A DNA stretch of 64,000 nt from Lautropia sp. SCN 69-89. Its GTDB lineage: Bacteria > Pseudomonadota > Gammaproteobacteria > Burkholderiales > Burkholderiaceae_E. Location: NCBI GenBank assembly GCA_001724855.1, contig MEED01000032.1, positions 1-64,000 of the forward strand, written 5' to 3'. Below the pieces are notes generated by a model. It did no database searches. It saw nothing but the letters and a program-made list of their open reading frames with translations, and was not told where the DNA came from. The position numbers were made by a program, and so were the translations under genes. This document shows positions 18,650 to 29,626 of this stretch, piece by piece (the first letter of the stretch is position 1; every line of letters begins with the position of its first letter).

Positions 18650-19922
18650 CGCAATGCCCTCATCAGCTTGATCGCGTCGCCGACCAGGCCGAAGCGCGAG
18701 CGCCTGGCCACGAAATCGCGCTTGATCTCTCTTTCCTTGGTGAGCTTGTCCACGCCGTCGACCTTCAGCATGGTGTGCGCCGCGCGCGTGAGCAGCTCCG
18801 GATAGGTGGTGAGGAACTGCCGGTTGCCGTGCAGGATCTCGGGCACGTCGCGGTATTTCTTCAGGTCCTTCATCACGAAGCTCTGCTCGAGCGCGCTGCG
18901 GTAGCCCTTCAGGTTCGCCGCGGTGTAGTCCTTGCCTTCGTCGCGCAGCCGGATGATCGTCTCGGCCGCCATCTTTCCGGTGGTCATCGCCAGGTTCGAG
19001 CCTTCGCGGTGCACCGAGTTGACGAAGCCGCCCGAGTCGCCGCAGATCACCCAGCCGTCGCCGTGCACCGTCGGGATCGCGTTGTAGCCGCCCTCGGGGA
19101 TCAGGTGCGCCGAGCGATCAGCGGCCTGATCGACGGGTGGCTCTTCAGCTCCTCGAGAAGCTGATAGGGGCTCACGCCGGTGGACTTGAAGTCCTCGACC
19201 ATGCAGCCGATGCCGAGCGAGACCGACTCCTTGTTCGTGTAGAGGAACCCGGTGCCGACCATGCCCCGGGTGATCTTGCCGAACATCTCGATCACCACGC
19301 CGTCGTTGCCCGAGATGTTGAAGCGCTCCTCGATCGTCTGCTTCGGCAGGAAGTGCATTTCCTTGACCGCCAGCGCGACGTCGTGCGCCTTCACCCGCGG
19401 CCTCAGCCCCGCCTTCGTCGCGACCAGCGAATTGACGCCGTCGGCCAGCACCACCACGTCGGCGAAGATGTCGCCGTTCACGCGGTCGGTGCGCACGCCG
19501 ACGACGCGCTCGCCGTTCTTCAGCAGGTCGACCACGGTGGTTTCGCAGATCAGCAGCGCGCCGGCGTCCTGTGCCTTGCCCGACAGCCACTTGTCCATGT
19601 TGGCGCGGATCACCGTGTAGCGGGTCGGCTGCTCGTCGGCGTCGACCGTGCCGCGGAAGTGCGACCCGACGTGCGAGCGCTCGTCCATCAGCCACATCCG
19701 CTGCTCGAGCACCGCGCGCTCGAACGGCGCCTGCCGGCGACAGTTCGGGATCACCGCCTCGAGTGCCTCGGCGTACATGATCGCGCCCTGCACGTTCTTC
19801 GAGCCCGGATACTCGCCGCGCTCGAGTTGCAGCACGTTCATTCCGGCTCTTGCCATCAGGTAGGCGGCGGCGTTGCCCGAGGGCCCCGCGCCCACCACGA
19901 TCGCGTCGAATTTCTCGGCCAT
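18646..19922 (-). pseudogene. fixC: fixC (ETF:quinone oxidoreductase), frameshifted
   Basis: FAD flavoprotein accepting electrons from FixAB and reducing quinone. The N-terminal part is read from the ATG at 19922 (RBS AAGGAG): [27 protein letters not shown] with the FAD motif, continuing to [11 protein letters not shown], then a stop at 19101 in that frame. The rest ([21 protein letters not shown] to the end) is in another frame. FixC proteins normally have about seven more residues between PLIA and SAH. The break is therefore best explained by loss of about 22 bases near 19110-19120. The rest of the gene looks intact and conserved, so a recent mutation or a sequence/assembly error is more likely than old decay. 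As written, the protein would be truncated to about 273 residues without its quinone-side domain. Confidence 0.85.
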
Positions 19923-19938
19923 CGGTCGCTCCTTCTCG

Positions 19939-21030
19939 TCAGGCGGCCACGCGGCGGCCGAGCCGTTCGCGCAACGCCTCGGTGAGCGCCGGCAGGATCT
20001 GCAGCGCGTCGCCGACCACCGCATAGGTGGCGAAGTCCATGATCGGCGCGTTCGGATCGCTGTTGATCGCGATGATCACGTCCGAGCCCTCGACGCCCAC
20101 CCGATGCTGGATCGCCCCGGAAATGCCCGCGGCGATGTACAGCTTCGGGCGGATCGTCTTGCCGGTCTGGCCGATCTGCCGATCGGCGCTCACCCAGCCT
20201 GCCTGCGCCACCGGCCGCGAGCCGCCGTAGTCGCCGCCGAGCAGCTCGGCCAGCTCGCGCACCAGCCGGAAGTTCTCGGGCTTGCCCAGGCCGCGACCGC
20301 CGGCAACGACCACGTCGGCATAGGCGAGCTGCGCCTTGTCGGCGTCGGCGTCGGGGATGTACGACAGGATCTTCGTGATCACGTCGTCCTCGGCGAGTGC
20401 GACGCGCTCCTCGAGCAGCCGGCCGGTGCGCTGCGCGTCGCGCCGCGGCATCGCCATCACGCGCGGGCGCACCGTGGCCATCTGCGGGCGATACTCGAGC
20501 GTGTGGATCGTGCACAGCAGCGTGCCGCCGAAGGTCGGCCGCGTGGCGGCGAGGCTGCGCGTCTCGTCGTCGATGCGCAACTCGGTGCAGTCGGCCGTGA
20601 GCCCCGTGCCCAGCGTGGTGGCGACGGCGCCCGCGAGGTCGCGGCCCAGCGTGGTCGCCCCCAGCAGCAGGATCTCGGGCTTGTTGCGCTCGACCAGTTC
20701 GGTGAGCGCCCGCGTGTACGGATCGGTGCGATAGTGCGCGAGCACCGCGTCGCGCACCACGTGCACCGCGTCGGCGCCGTGGCGGAACGCCTCGGCGCAG
20801 GCCTGCGCGGTCGCCGGGTCGTCCGGGCCCATGACCACGCCCGACAGCGGCACGCCCAGGTGGTCGGCCAGCTTGCGTCCCTCGCCGAGCAGCTCCCAGG
20901 AGACCGGATGCACGCGCCCGCGCTCGAGCTCGACGTAGACCCACACGCCGCGCCAGGCGCCGAGGTCGGCGCCGTCAGCGCGGCGCGGAGCGGCGGCCGA
21001 AGGCGCCGCGGCCTGATCGTCGCCGCTCAT
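19939..21030 (-). CDS. fixB: FixB, electron-transfer flavoprotein alpha subunit
   Basis: 363-aa ETF alpha subunit. Residues 25-200 form the N-terminal ETF domain; the C-terminal FAD-binding domain shows [49 protein letters not shown] and [15 protein letters not shown]. Its length exceeds housekeeping EtfA (about 310) and fits FixB. The ATG overlaps the fixA stop as ATGA, so the long track frame upstream is a shadow of fixA. With FixA it forms the bifurcating flavoprotein that oxidises NADH. Confidence 0.93.
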   Translation of the reverse strand: MSGDDQAAAPSAAAPRRADGADLGAWRGVWVYVELERGRVHPVSWELLGEGRKLADHLGVPLSGVVMGPDDPATAQACAEAFRHGADAVHVVRDAVLAHYRTDPYTRALTELVERNKPEILLLGATTLGRDLAGAVATTLGTGLTADCTELRIDDETRSLAATRPTFGGTLLCTIHTLEYRPQMATVRPRVMAMPRRDAQRTGRLLEERVALAEDDVITKILSYIPDADADKAQLAYADVVVAGGRGLGKPENFRLVRELAELLGGDYGGSRPVAQAGWVSADRQIGQTGKTIRPKLYIAAGISGAIQHRVGVEGSDVIIAINSDPNAPIMDFATYAVVGDALQILPALTEALRERLGRRVAA

Positions 21031-21869
21031 CGGCCGATCTCCTCTTCGAGTTGCGGATGCTTCGCGAACACTTTCGCCAGCAACGCGTCGACGGCCTCGC
21101 GCGCCGGCTTGCCGCGCGCGTCGACCACCTCGGCCTTGTTGGCGCGCGGCGGCGGAGCGAAGACCTTCTTGACGACAGTGGGCGAGCCCTTGAGCCCGCA
21201 ACGCGCGACCTCGGGGATGCCGGCGGCCTTGTGGTCCCACTCGATCGGCTGATAGCGCGCCGCGCGGAACATCGAATCCATGTCGGCGAAGCGGATCGTG
21301 TTGGCGCCTTCCATCATCGTGACCAGGCACGGCAGCTTCGTCTTCATCACCTGCACCCCGCCCTCGGCGCGACGGTGCACCACGATCTCGCGCGCCTCGG
21401 GGTCGAGATGCTCGATGCGCGACACGTAAGTGAGCTGCTGCAGCCCGAGCCGGCGCGCGATGCCCGGGCCGACCTGCGCGGTGTCGCCGTCGATCGTCTG
21501 CTTGCCGCAGAACACCATGTCGACCGGCCGGTCGGCGCCGATCGTGCGGATCGCCGACGACAACGCATACGAGGTCGCGAGCGTGTCCGAACCGGCGAAC
21601 ACGCGGTCGGTGATCAGGATCGCGTCGTCGGCACCGAACGAAACACATTTCTTCAGGGCCTCGACCGCCATCTTCGGACCCATGCTGAGCACGGTGACCC
21701 GCGCCCCGAAGCGATCCTTGATGCGCAGCGCCTCCTCGAGCGAAACGAGGTCGTACGGATTGACGACCGCCGGCACGCCCTGCCGCATGATCGTGTTGGT
21801 GACGGGATGGACCCGTATCTGGCTCGAATCGGGCACCTGCTTGATGCAGACGACGATATGCATGACCAT
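21027..21869 (-). CDS. fixA: FixA, electron-transfer flavoprotein beta subunit
   Basis: 280-aa ETF beta subunit, first gene of fixABCX. It begins [22 protein letters not shown], the typical FixA N-terminus, and contains [20 protein letters not shown] (nucleotide-binding) and [20 protein letters not shown]. It is about 30 residues longer than housekeeping EtfB and has FixA-like sequence, which supports the bifurcating Fix type. GGAG lies seven bases before the first ATG. A palindrome and an FNR box lie upstream (separate entries). Confidence 0.93.
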   Translation of the reverse strand: MVMHIVVCIKQVPDSSQIRVHPVTNTIMRQGVPAVVNPYDLVSLEEALRIKDRFGARVTVLSMGPKMAVEALKKCVSFGADDAILITDRVFAGSDTLATSYALSSAIRTIGADRPVDMVFCGKQTIDGDTAQVGPGIARRLGLQQLTYVSRIEHLDPEAREIVVHRRAEGGVQVMKTKLPCLVTMMEGANTIRFADMDSMFRAARYQPIEWDHKAAGIPEVARCGLKGSPTVVKKVFAPPPRANKAEVVDARGKPAREAVDALLAKVFAKHPQLEEEIGR

Positions 21870-21880
21870 GCCGCGACTCC

Positions 21881-21902
21881 GGTATTTCGGTACCGTTTTA
21901 CC
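21881..21902 (-). promoter_or_regulatory. CGGTACCG operator-like palindrome before fixA
   Basis: GGTA-TTT-CGGTACCG-TTT-TACC is an imperfect 22-base palindrome with a perfect 8-base core, 12 bases before the fixA start. Reading with fixA, a good -10 box (GATAAT) ends seven bases before the core, so the site should overlap the transcription start. A related palindrome holds the same place before bzdN. Confidence 0.6.
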
Positions 21903-21966
21903 ATTATCGACTCGCGAGCCGCAAGGGGTGCGCGACCCCCATCCGGGCTACCCCACCCAGACCGGC

Positions 21967-21980
21967 TTGATCTGGATCAA
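21967..21980. promoter_or_regulatory. FNR/ANR box between fixA and ettA
   Basis: TTGATCTGGATCAA is a perfect match to the FNR-family consensus TTGAT-N4-ATCAA. It lies about 78 bases upstream of the inferred fixA start site and 67 before ettA. Because the site is symmetric it could act either way; the shared signals with bzdN favour fixA. Confidence 0.75.
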
Positions 21981-22046
21981 GCGGAGCGCGCCGCAGGCAT
22001 AATCGGGGCCGGCTCCGGCCTCCCGATCAATCCTCAACGTTTCCTC

Positions 22047-23720
<1,674 letters not shown>

Positions 23721-23831
23721 GGTCGCACGGCGGCGCACGGCGGCGCACGGCCGCGCGCCTGCGCCGCACGCCAGGCGCCGCCGAGGTTGCGGGCCGCGAC
23801 GCGCTATCCTCGCGATCTGAGCGCAGTGGCC

Positions 23832-24509
23832 ATGAGAGTGCTTCTCGTCGAGGATGACCGGATGATCGGGCAGGCGGTGCAGACCGCGCTGCGACAGGAC
23901 GGCTATGCGGTCGACTGGGTGCGCGACGCCGAATCCGCCGATACCGCGCTCACCACCGCGAGCTTCGACCTGGTGCTGCTCGACCTGGGCCTGCCGGGGC
24001 GCGACGGCGTCTCGCTGCTGCGCACGATGCGCGGGCGCCATGATGCGACGCCGGTGCTGATCGTCACCGCCCGCGACGAAGTGCAGGACCGCGTCGGCGG
24101 GCTGGACGCCGGTGCCGACGATTACCTCGTGAAGCCCTTCGACCTCGACGAACTCGGCGCGCGGATGCGCGCGCTGCTGCGTCGCAGTGCCGGCCGCGGC
24201 GAGTCGGTGTTCGAGCATCGCGGCGTGCGCATCGACCCGGCCACGCGCGAAGTCACGCGCGACGGCGAGTCGGTCACCTTGTCGCCGCGCGAGTTCGCCG
24301 TGCTCGAGGCGCTGGTGCTGCGCCCCGGCGCGGTGCTGTCGCGCGCGCAGCTCGAAGACCGCCTCTACGGCTGGGGCGAGTCAGTCGAGAGCAACGCGGT
24401 CGAGGTCTACATCCATGGCCTGCGCCGCAAGCTCGGCCACGACTTCGTCCAGAACGTGCGCGGTGTCGGCTACTTCGTTCCCAAGGATGAATCGCAGGCC
24501 ACGGGATGA
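23832..24509 (+). CDS. OmpR-family response regulator (QseB/PmrA-like)
   Basis: 225 aa: receiver domain with phospho-acceptor aspartate in LVLLDLGLPGRDG and the conserved lysine in DDYLVKPFDLDEL, then a winged-helix DNA-binding domain (LSPREFAVLEALVLRPGAVLSR). It overlaps its histidine kinase partner by ATGA. An HtrA-type protease follows the pair, which suggests an envelope-stress or cation/antimicrobial response role; that is inference. Confidence 0.9.
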   Translation: MRVLLVEDDRMIGQAVQTALRQDGYAVDWVRDAESADTALTTASFDLVLLDLGLPGRDGVSLLRTMRGRHDATPVLIVTARDEVQDRVGGLDAGADDYLVKPFDLDELGARMRALLRRSAGRGESVFEHRGVRIDPATREVTRDGESVTLSPREFAVLEALVLRPGAVLSRAQLEDRLYGWGESVESNAVEVYIHGLRRKLGHDFVQNVRGVGYFVPKDESQATG

Positions 24510-25834
24510 GCGCACCGTCGATCCGCGCCCGACTCCTGCTGTCGCTGCTGCCGCTGTTCATCCTCGCCGAGGCCGTCATCGGCACGGTCAGCTATCGATA
24601 CGTCCTGCGCGAGAGCCACGAGCTGTTCGACTACCACCTGCGCCAGATGGCGCTGTCGCTGCGCGACCAGGGCGCGGTGCTGCCGCCGCCGGGGCCGCCC
24701 GAAGACCGCGAGCAGTTCGACTTCGTGGTGCAGATCTGGAGCGCCGACGGTTCGAAGATCTACCTGTCGCACACGCGCTCGCGCGCGCGGCTGCCCGAAC
24801 GCGCGACGCTCGGCTTCGCCGACGTGGTCGCCGACGGCGAGCGCTGGCGCGTCTACAGTACGCTGGCGGGCGGGCGCGTGATCCAGGTCGGCCAGCCGTT
24901 CGAAGTGCGTGAGCGCATCGCGGCGGCGGCCGCGCTGCGCAGCCTCACCCCGCTGCTGATCTTCGCGCCGGTGGTGGCACTGGCGATCTGGTGGCTGGTC
25001 GGGCACTCGCTGCGGCCGGTCGAACGCATCGCGACCGAGCTGCGCCGACGCGATGCCCAGCGGCTCGACCCCGTCCCCGAGGAGCAGCTGCCGACCGAAG
25101 TCGAGCCGATGGTGCGCTCGCTGAACGGCCTGCTCGAACGGCTGCGCCGCGCCTTCGCCGCGCAACGCGCGTTCGTTGCCGACGCCGCGCACGAACTGCG
25201 CACGCCGATCGCGGCGCTGAAGCTGCAGGCCGGGCTGGTGGCGCGCGCGCGCGACGACGCTTCGCGCAGTGCGGCGCTGGTCGAACTGAACGCGGGCATC
25301 GACCGCTCCGCCCACCTGATCGACCAGCTTCTGACGCTGGCGCGCAGCGAGCCCGAGGCGCTCGCGGCCGCCGGAGCGAGCGTCGACCTGGCCCGCATCG
25401 CCGGCAACGCGGTCGCCGAAATGCTGCCGCTGGCGCAGGCGCGCGGATCGCGGATCGAGCTCTCGGCGGCGCAGCCGGCCGCCGTCCGCGGCGACGAGAA
25501 GGCGCTGCAGAGCCTGGTGCGCAACCTGGTCGACAACGCGCTCAGGCACACCCCCGGCGGCAGTCGTATCGAGGTCGAGGTGGCCGCCGACGGCGACGCG
25601 GTGCGCCTGAGCGTCGACGACGACGGGCCCGGCATTCCGGTGGAGGAACGCGATCGTGTCTTCGATCGCTTCTACGGACGCAGCGTGGGCGACGATGCGG
25701 GCAGCGGGCTCGGCCTGGCGATCGTCAAGGCGGTCGTCGAACGCCACGACGGCCGCATCGAGCTTGCGCAGTCCGCGCTCGGCGGGCTTCGCGTGGCGGT
25801 GCACCTGCCGCGTGCCGCCGGCGCGACTGCTTAA
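24506..25834 (+). CDS. Sensor histidine kinase (QseC/PmrB-like)
   Basis: 442-aa membrane kinase: first membrane helix near residues 8-28, a periplasmic sensor of about 110 residues, a second helix (LTPLLIFAPVVALAIWWLVG), HAMP, dimerisation/phospho-acceptor site FVADAAHELRTPIA, N-box NLVDNALRHTPGG, and G-boxes DDGPGIP and GSGLGLAIVKAVVERHDG. It partners the upstream regulator. The signal is unknown. Confidence 0.9.
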   Translation: MSAPSIRARLLLSLLPLFILAEAVIGTVSYRYVLRESHELFDYHLRQMALSLRDQGAVLPPPGPPEDREQFDFVVQIWSADGSKIYLSHTRSRARLPERATLGFADVVADGERWRVYSTLAGGRVIQVGQPFEVRERIAAAAALRSLTPLLIFAPVVALAIWWLVGHSLRPVERIATELRRRDAQRLDPVPEEQLPTEVEPMVRSLNGLLERLRRAFAAQRAFVADAAHELRTPIAALKLQAGLVARARDDASRSAALVELNAGIDRSAHLIDQLLTLARSEPEALAAAGASVDLARIAGNAVAEMLPLAQARGSRIELSAAQPAAVRGDEKALQSLVRNLVDNALRHTPGGSRIEVEVAADGDAVRLSVDDDGPGIPVEERDRVFDRFYGRSVGDDAGSGLGLAIVKAVVERHDGRIELAQSALGGLRVAVHLPRAAGATA

Positions 25835-25906
25835 GGATGATCTAAGGCAGGCACCCTATCGTGGGGCAAACGGGCGCTGCCCGCCTCGCACGCCGGGAAT
25901 CCACGG

Positions 25907-27379
25907 ATGAATCGACACTCGCTGATTGCAGCATTGGCCGCTGCTGGCCTGGCCAGCGCCGGCACCGCCTGGGGCTGGAGCCTGAACCCGGCCGACTGGT
26001 TCGCGCGAACCTCTGCGCCGGCCGCGAGCGCATCGACGGCCCCCGCCGGCAACGCAGCCTCCAGTCTCGTCGCGCCGATCAGCGCGCCCGATTACCGGAC
26101 GATCTTCCAGCGTTTCGGCCCGGCCGTGGTCGGCATCACCGTCGAGGGCACGGTTCCCGCGTCGCGCCAGCGCGCCCCCGATCTCGACAACGATCCGTTC
26201 TTCCGCTTCTATCGCGGGCTGCCGATCCCGCCTTCGCCGCGCGGCGACGCGCCGATGTACGGCCAGGGGTCGGGATTCATCGTCAGCGACGACGGACTGA
26301 TCCTCACCAATGCGCACGTGGTGCGCGACGCGAGCAGCGTGTCGGTGAAGCTCGCCGACCGCCGCGAATTCGAGGCGAAAGTGCTCGGCGTCGACCCCGC
26401 AACCGACGTTGCGGTGCTGCGCATCGCGGCCAGCGGCCTGCCGGTGGTGCAACTGGGCGACCCCTCGCATCTCGCCGTCGGCGACTACGTGCTGGCGATC
26501 GGCTCGCCGTTCGGCTTCGAGCAGAGCGCGACCTCCGGCATCGTCAGCGCCAAGGGACGCTCGCTGCCGGGCGACACCTACGTGCCTTTCATCCAGACCG
26601 ACGTCGCGGTGAACCCGGGCAACTCGGGCGGGCCGCTGTTCGACGCGCGCGGCCGCGTGATCGGCATCAACTCGCAGATCTATTCGCGCACCGGCGGCTA
26701 CCAGGGCCTGTCTTTCGCGATCCCGATCGACGTGGCGGTTCGCGTCAAGGACCAGATCCTCGCCACCGGCAGCGTGCGGCACGCCCGGCTCGGCGTCACG
26801 GTGCAGGAGCTGAACCAGGGCCTGGCCGAGTCGTTCAAGCTCGACAGCCCGCGCGGCGCGCTGGTCTCCGGCGTGGCGCCTGGCAGCGCGGCCGAGAAGG
26901 CCGGACTGCGCGCGGGCGACGTGGTGCTCGCGCTCGATGGCGAGCGCATCGAGCGCTCGGGCGACCTCGCCGCGATCGTGGGCCGCTCGAAGCCGGGCGA
27001 CCGCGTGACGCTCGACGTGGTGCGCCAGGGCAAGCGCGAGACGCTCACCGCAGTGCTCGCCGAACTTCCGACCAGCACCGAGACGGTATCGCAGCAGTCG
27101 CCCGAGCGCAGCGAGCGGCGGCTCGGCGTCGCCGTGCGCCCGCTGGCGCCGCAGGAGCGGCAGGCCACGCGGCTGAACGTGGGACTGGTGGTCGAGGACG
27201 TCTCGGGCCCCGCGCAGCGGGCCGGCATCGAGCCCGGCGACGTGATCCTGTCGGTGAACGGCAAGCCGGTCGCAACCGTCGAGCAGCTGCGCGGGCTGGT
27301 CAACGGCGACGCGCGCCAGCTCGCGCTGCTGGTGCAGCGCGGCGACGTGCGAATCTTCGTGCCCGTGCGGCTCGGATGA
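25907..27379 (+). CDS. Periplasmic serine protease DegP/HtrA (two PDZ domains)
   Basis: 490-aa Do-type protease. A signal peptide (LIAALAAAGLASAGTAWG) leads to the trypsin domain with catalytic His in LTNAHVVRD, Asp in ATDVAVLRI and Ser in NPGNSGGPL, then two PDZ domains beginning near residues 290 (RLGVTVQELNQGL) and 405 (RLGVAVRPLAPQ). It degrades or refolds damaged envelope proteins. The gene lies 72 bases after the kinase stop, so the two-component system may control it. Confidence 0.93.
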   Translation: MNRHSLIAALAAAGLASAGTAWGWSLNPADWFARTSAPAASASTAPAGNAASSLVAPISAPDYRTIFQRFGPAVVGITVEGTVPASRQRAPDLDNDPFFRFYRGLPIPPSPRGDAPMYGQGSGFIVSDDGLILTNAHVVRDASSVSVKLADRREFEAKVLGVDPATDVAVLRIAASGLPVVQLGDPSHLAVGDYVLAIGSPFGFEQSATSGIVSAKGRSLPGDTYVPFIQTDVAVNPGNSGGPLFDARGRVIGINSQIYSRTGGYQGLSFAIPIDVAVRVKDQILATGSVRHARLGVTVQELNQGLAESFKLDSPRGALVSGVAPGSAAEKAGLRAGDVVLALDGERIERSGDLAAIVGRSKPGDRVTLDVVRQGKRETLTAVLAELPTSTETVSQQSPERSERRLGVAVRPLAPQERQATRLNVGLVVEDVSGPAQRAGIEPGDVILSVNGKPVATVEQLRGLVNGDARQLALLVQRGDVRIFVPVRLG

Positions 27380-27392
27380 GGGAGGGCGAGCC

Positions 27393-27617
27393 ATGCGAGA
27401 TCACCGACCGATCGTGCGTGCCCTGCTGATGACCACGGCGGCTGCCTGGTCGATCGGGACGCGCTGCGTCGACGACGCCCGTGAACAGTTGCCGGTGCAA
27501 TGGTCCGGCAGTGCAGACGCCCGTCCGCAGCCCGGCCCGGTCGTGCTGCCGTTTCGCCGCATCCCGGGGGCGGCGGCCGGCGCCGCGAGCACTACGGAGA
27601 AGCGCGGCACGGCATGA
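27393..27617 (+). CDS. Small putative secreted or membrane protein (74 aa)
   Basis: Possible small gene following htrA by 13 bases with a strong site (GGGAGGGCGAGCC) before the ATG. The product has a positively charged start and a hydrophobic stretch (IVRALLMTTAAAWSIG), then a Pro/Ala-rich tail. No family is recognised. It may be real because of its RBS and operon position, but no similarity supports it. Confidence 0.4.
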   Translation: MRDHRPIVRALLMTTAAAWSIGTRCVDDAREQLPVQWSGSADARPQPGPVVLPFRRIPGAAAGAASTTEKRGTA

Positions 27618-27642
27618 ACCTCGCCGAAGGCGAGGCATCCGC

Positions 27643-29511
27643 CTAGTGCACCGCCCCGCGATGCGCGAAGCGTCGCTCGAGTTCGCCGGCCGGCATCGGC
27701 GGCGCGAACAGGAAGCCCTGCCCTTCGCCGCAACCGACGCCCTGCAGGAAGCGCAGCTGGTCTTCGGTCTCGATGCCTTCCGCGACCACGCGCAGTCCCA
27801 GGCTCGCCGCGAGTCCGGCAATCGCGCGCACGATCGTCGCGTCGTCGGCGTTGGCCGGCAATTCGCGCACGAACGAGCGGTCGATCTTCAGCAGGTGCAC
27901 CGGAAAGCGCTTGAGGTAGGACAGGCTCGAGTAACCGGTGCCGAAGTCGTCGATCGAGATGCGGATGCCGAGCGCGGCGAGCGCCTGCAGCGTCGCCAGC
28001 GCCTGGCCCCCGTCGTGCATCAGCGTCGACTCGGTGATCTCGATCTCGATCGTGCGCGGATCGACGCCCGCGTCTTCCACGATCCGCCTCACCGTATCGG
28101 CCAGCTCGGGGCTGCGGAACTGCCGCGCCGACAGGTTCACCGCGATCGATCCGGGAACGAAGCCGCGTTCGTGCCAATGCCGCTGCTGACGGCAGGCCTC
28201 GCCGAGCACCCATTCGCCGATCGGGTGGATCAGGCCGGTCTCTTCGGCCAGCGGAATGAACTCGGCCGGCCCGATCATGCCGCGCCGTGGATGCTGCCAG
28301 CGCACCAGCGCCTCGACCGCGACGAAGCCGCGGCGCGACAGGTCGAAGCGCGGCTGGTAATGCAGCACCAGCTCGCCGCGCATCACCGCCGCGTGCAGCT
28401 CGTTTTCGAGCTGCAGGCTCTGTGTCGACGCGCGCTCCACCCGTTCGGTGAAGAACCGGAAGCACTGGCGTCCTTCGGCCTTGGCGTGATACATCGCTGC
28501 GTCGGCGCGGCTGAGCAGCGTCTCGGCATCCTCGCCGTCGCGCGGATAGACGCTGATGCCGATCGATGGCGTCACGCGCAGCGAGTAGCCGGTGATCTCG
28601 TACGGCTGCGACAGGCACTCGAGCAGCCTGCCCGACACCGCGGTCGCCTCGTCGGCGCCCGTCGCGTCGCCCGGCACCACCACGAACTCGTCGCCGCCGA
28701 CGCGCGCGACGGTATCCGCGGGACCGAGCGCGTCGGTCAGGCGCAGCGCCACCGCGCGCAGCAGGGTGTCGCCGACGGCATGCCCGAGCGAATCGTTGAT
28801 CGTCTTGAACCGGTCGAGGTCAATGAAGATCACCGCGGCGCTTCGCCCGCCGTCGCGCGCCGACACGACCGCCTGCTCGAGCCGCTTGTGCAACAGCCGC
28901 CGGTTCGGCAGTCCGGTGAGCACGTCGTGGTGCGCGAGGTGCCGGATCCGGCGCTCGGCGCTCTCGCGCTCGGCGATCTCGTCGCGCAGGCGCGCGTTGG
29001 CTTCGGCCAGCGCCGCGGTGCTCTCGCGCACGCGGATCTCCAGCTCGTCGTGCGCGCGGCGCAGCGCTTCGACCGAGCGCCGCTCCTCGGTGATGTCCTC
29101 GACGATCCAGATCGTGCCGCCACGCGTCGGATGCGTCGGGTCGGCCGACTTCGCGCGGATCCGGGCAAGGAAGGCGCTGCCGTCGCGACGCGCGATCTCG
29201 TGCTCGAAGTCCGCCGACTGGCCGCGCGCCAGCAGCGGCCCGACGAAGGCGCTGATCGCCGTGTGTTCCTGCCGCGACCTCCAGACGACGTGGACGGGCT
29301 GGCCGGCGAGCGCTCCGCGAGGCCAGCCGAGCAGCTCCTCGAAGCGCGGGTTCGCATGCTCGAAACGCTGGTCGCGGGTGAACGCGATGCCGATCGAGGC
29401 GTTCTCGAGGATCTCCTCGTACTTCAGCAGCCGCTGGCGCAGCGAGCGCTCCTCACGCAGGCGCGTCTCCTGCGTGTTCTTCGCCAGCAATTCGAGCGGT
29501 GCGTAAGCCAC
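27643..29511 (-). CDS. PAS-GGDEF-EAL cyclic-di-GMP enzyme
   Basis: About 622 aa without membrane helices. A PAS domain (residues about 20-140, FEHANPRFEELLGWPRGAL) precedes a coiled linker, a GGDEF domain with an intact RVGGDEFVVV, and an EAL domain with EALVRWQHP, IDDFGTGYSSL and EGIETEDQL. Both catalytic motifs look active, so it may make and break c-di-GMP. The start is unclear: the track frame runs on into the upstream kinase gene in a wrong frame, there is no ATG, and I choose the GTG at VAYAPLELLAK, though it lacks a visible ribosome site. It follows the PdsS-like kinase by about 115 bases. Confidence 0.85.
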   Translation of the reverse strand: MAYAPLELLAKNTQETRLREERSLRQRLLKYEEILENASIGIAFTRDQRFEHANPRFEELLGWPRGALAGQPVHVVWRSRQEHTAISAFVGPLLARGQSADFEHEIARRDGSAFLARIRAKSADPTHPTRGGTIWIVEDITEERRSVEALRRAHDELEIRVRESTAALAEANARLRDEIAERESAERRIRHLAHHDVLTGLPNRRLLHKRLEQAVVSARDGGRSAAVIFIDLDRFKTINDSLGHAVGDTLLRAVALRLTDALGPADTVARVGGDEFVVVPGDATGADEATAVSGRLLECLSQPYEITGYSLRVTPSIGISVYPRDGEDAETLLSRADAAMYHAKAEGRQCFRFFTERVERASTQSLQLENELHAAVMRGELVLHYQPRFDLSRRGFVAVEALVRWQHPRRGMIGPAEFIPLAEETGLIHPIGEWVLGEACRQQRHWHERGFVPGSIAVNLSARQFRSPELADTVRRIVEDAGVDPRTIEIEITESTLMHDGGQALATLQALAALGIRISIDDFGTGYSSLSYLKRFPVHLLKIDRSFVRELPANADDATIVRAIAGLAASLGLRVVAEGIETEDQLRFLQGVGCGEGQGFLFAPPMPAGELERRFAHRGAVH

Positions 29512-29626
29512 TTTGCGCAGCTGCGTCGTGGACGGTTGGGGTTCGGGCTCCCCCCACAGTACAGGCCCGGACCCCTGCGCGGCCCATGCGGCGGCCGACG
29601 GGTGGCCGGCCGCGGGCGCCCGCCGG

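Noticed and set aside
18646-19695. 349-aa ORF as an independent gene
   Set aside because: Its first half is a wrong-frame shadow; only the second half is the FixC C-terminus after the frameshift.
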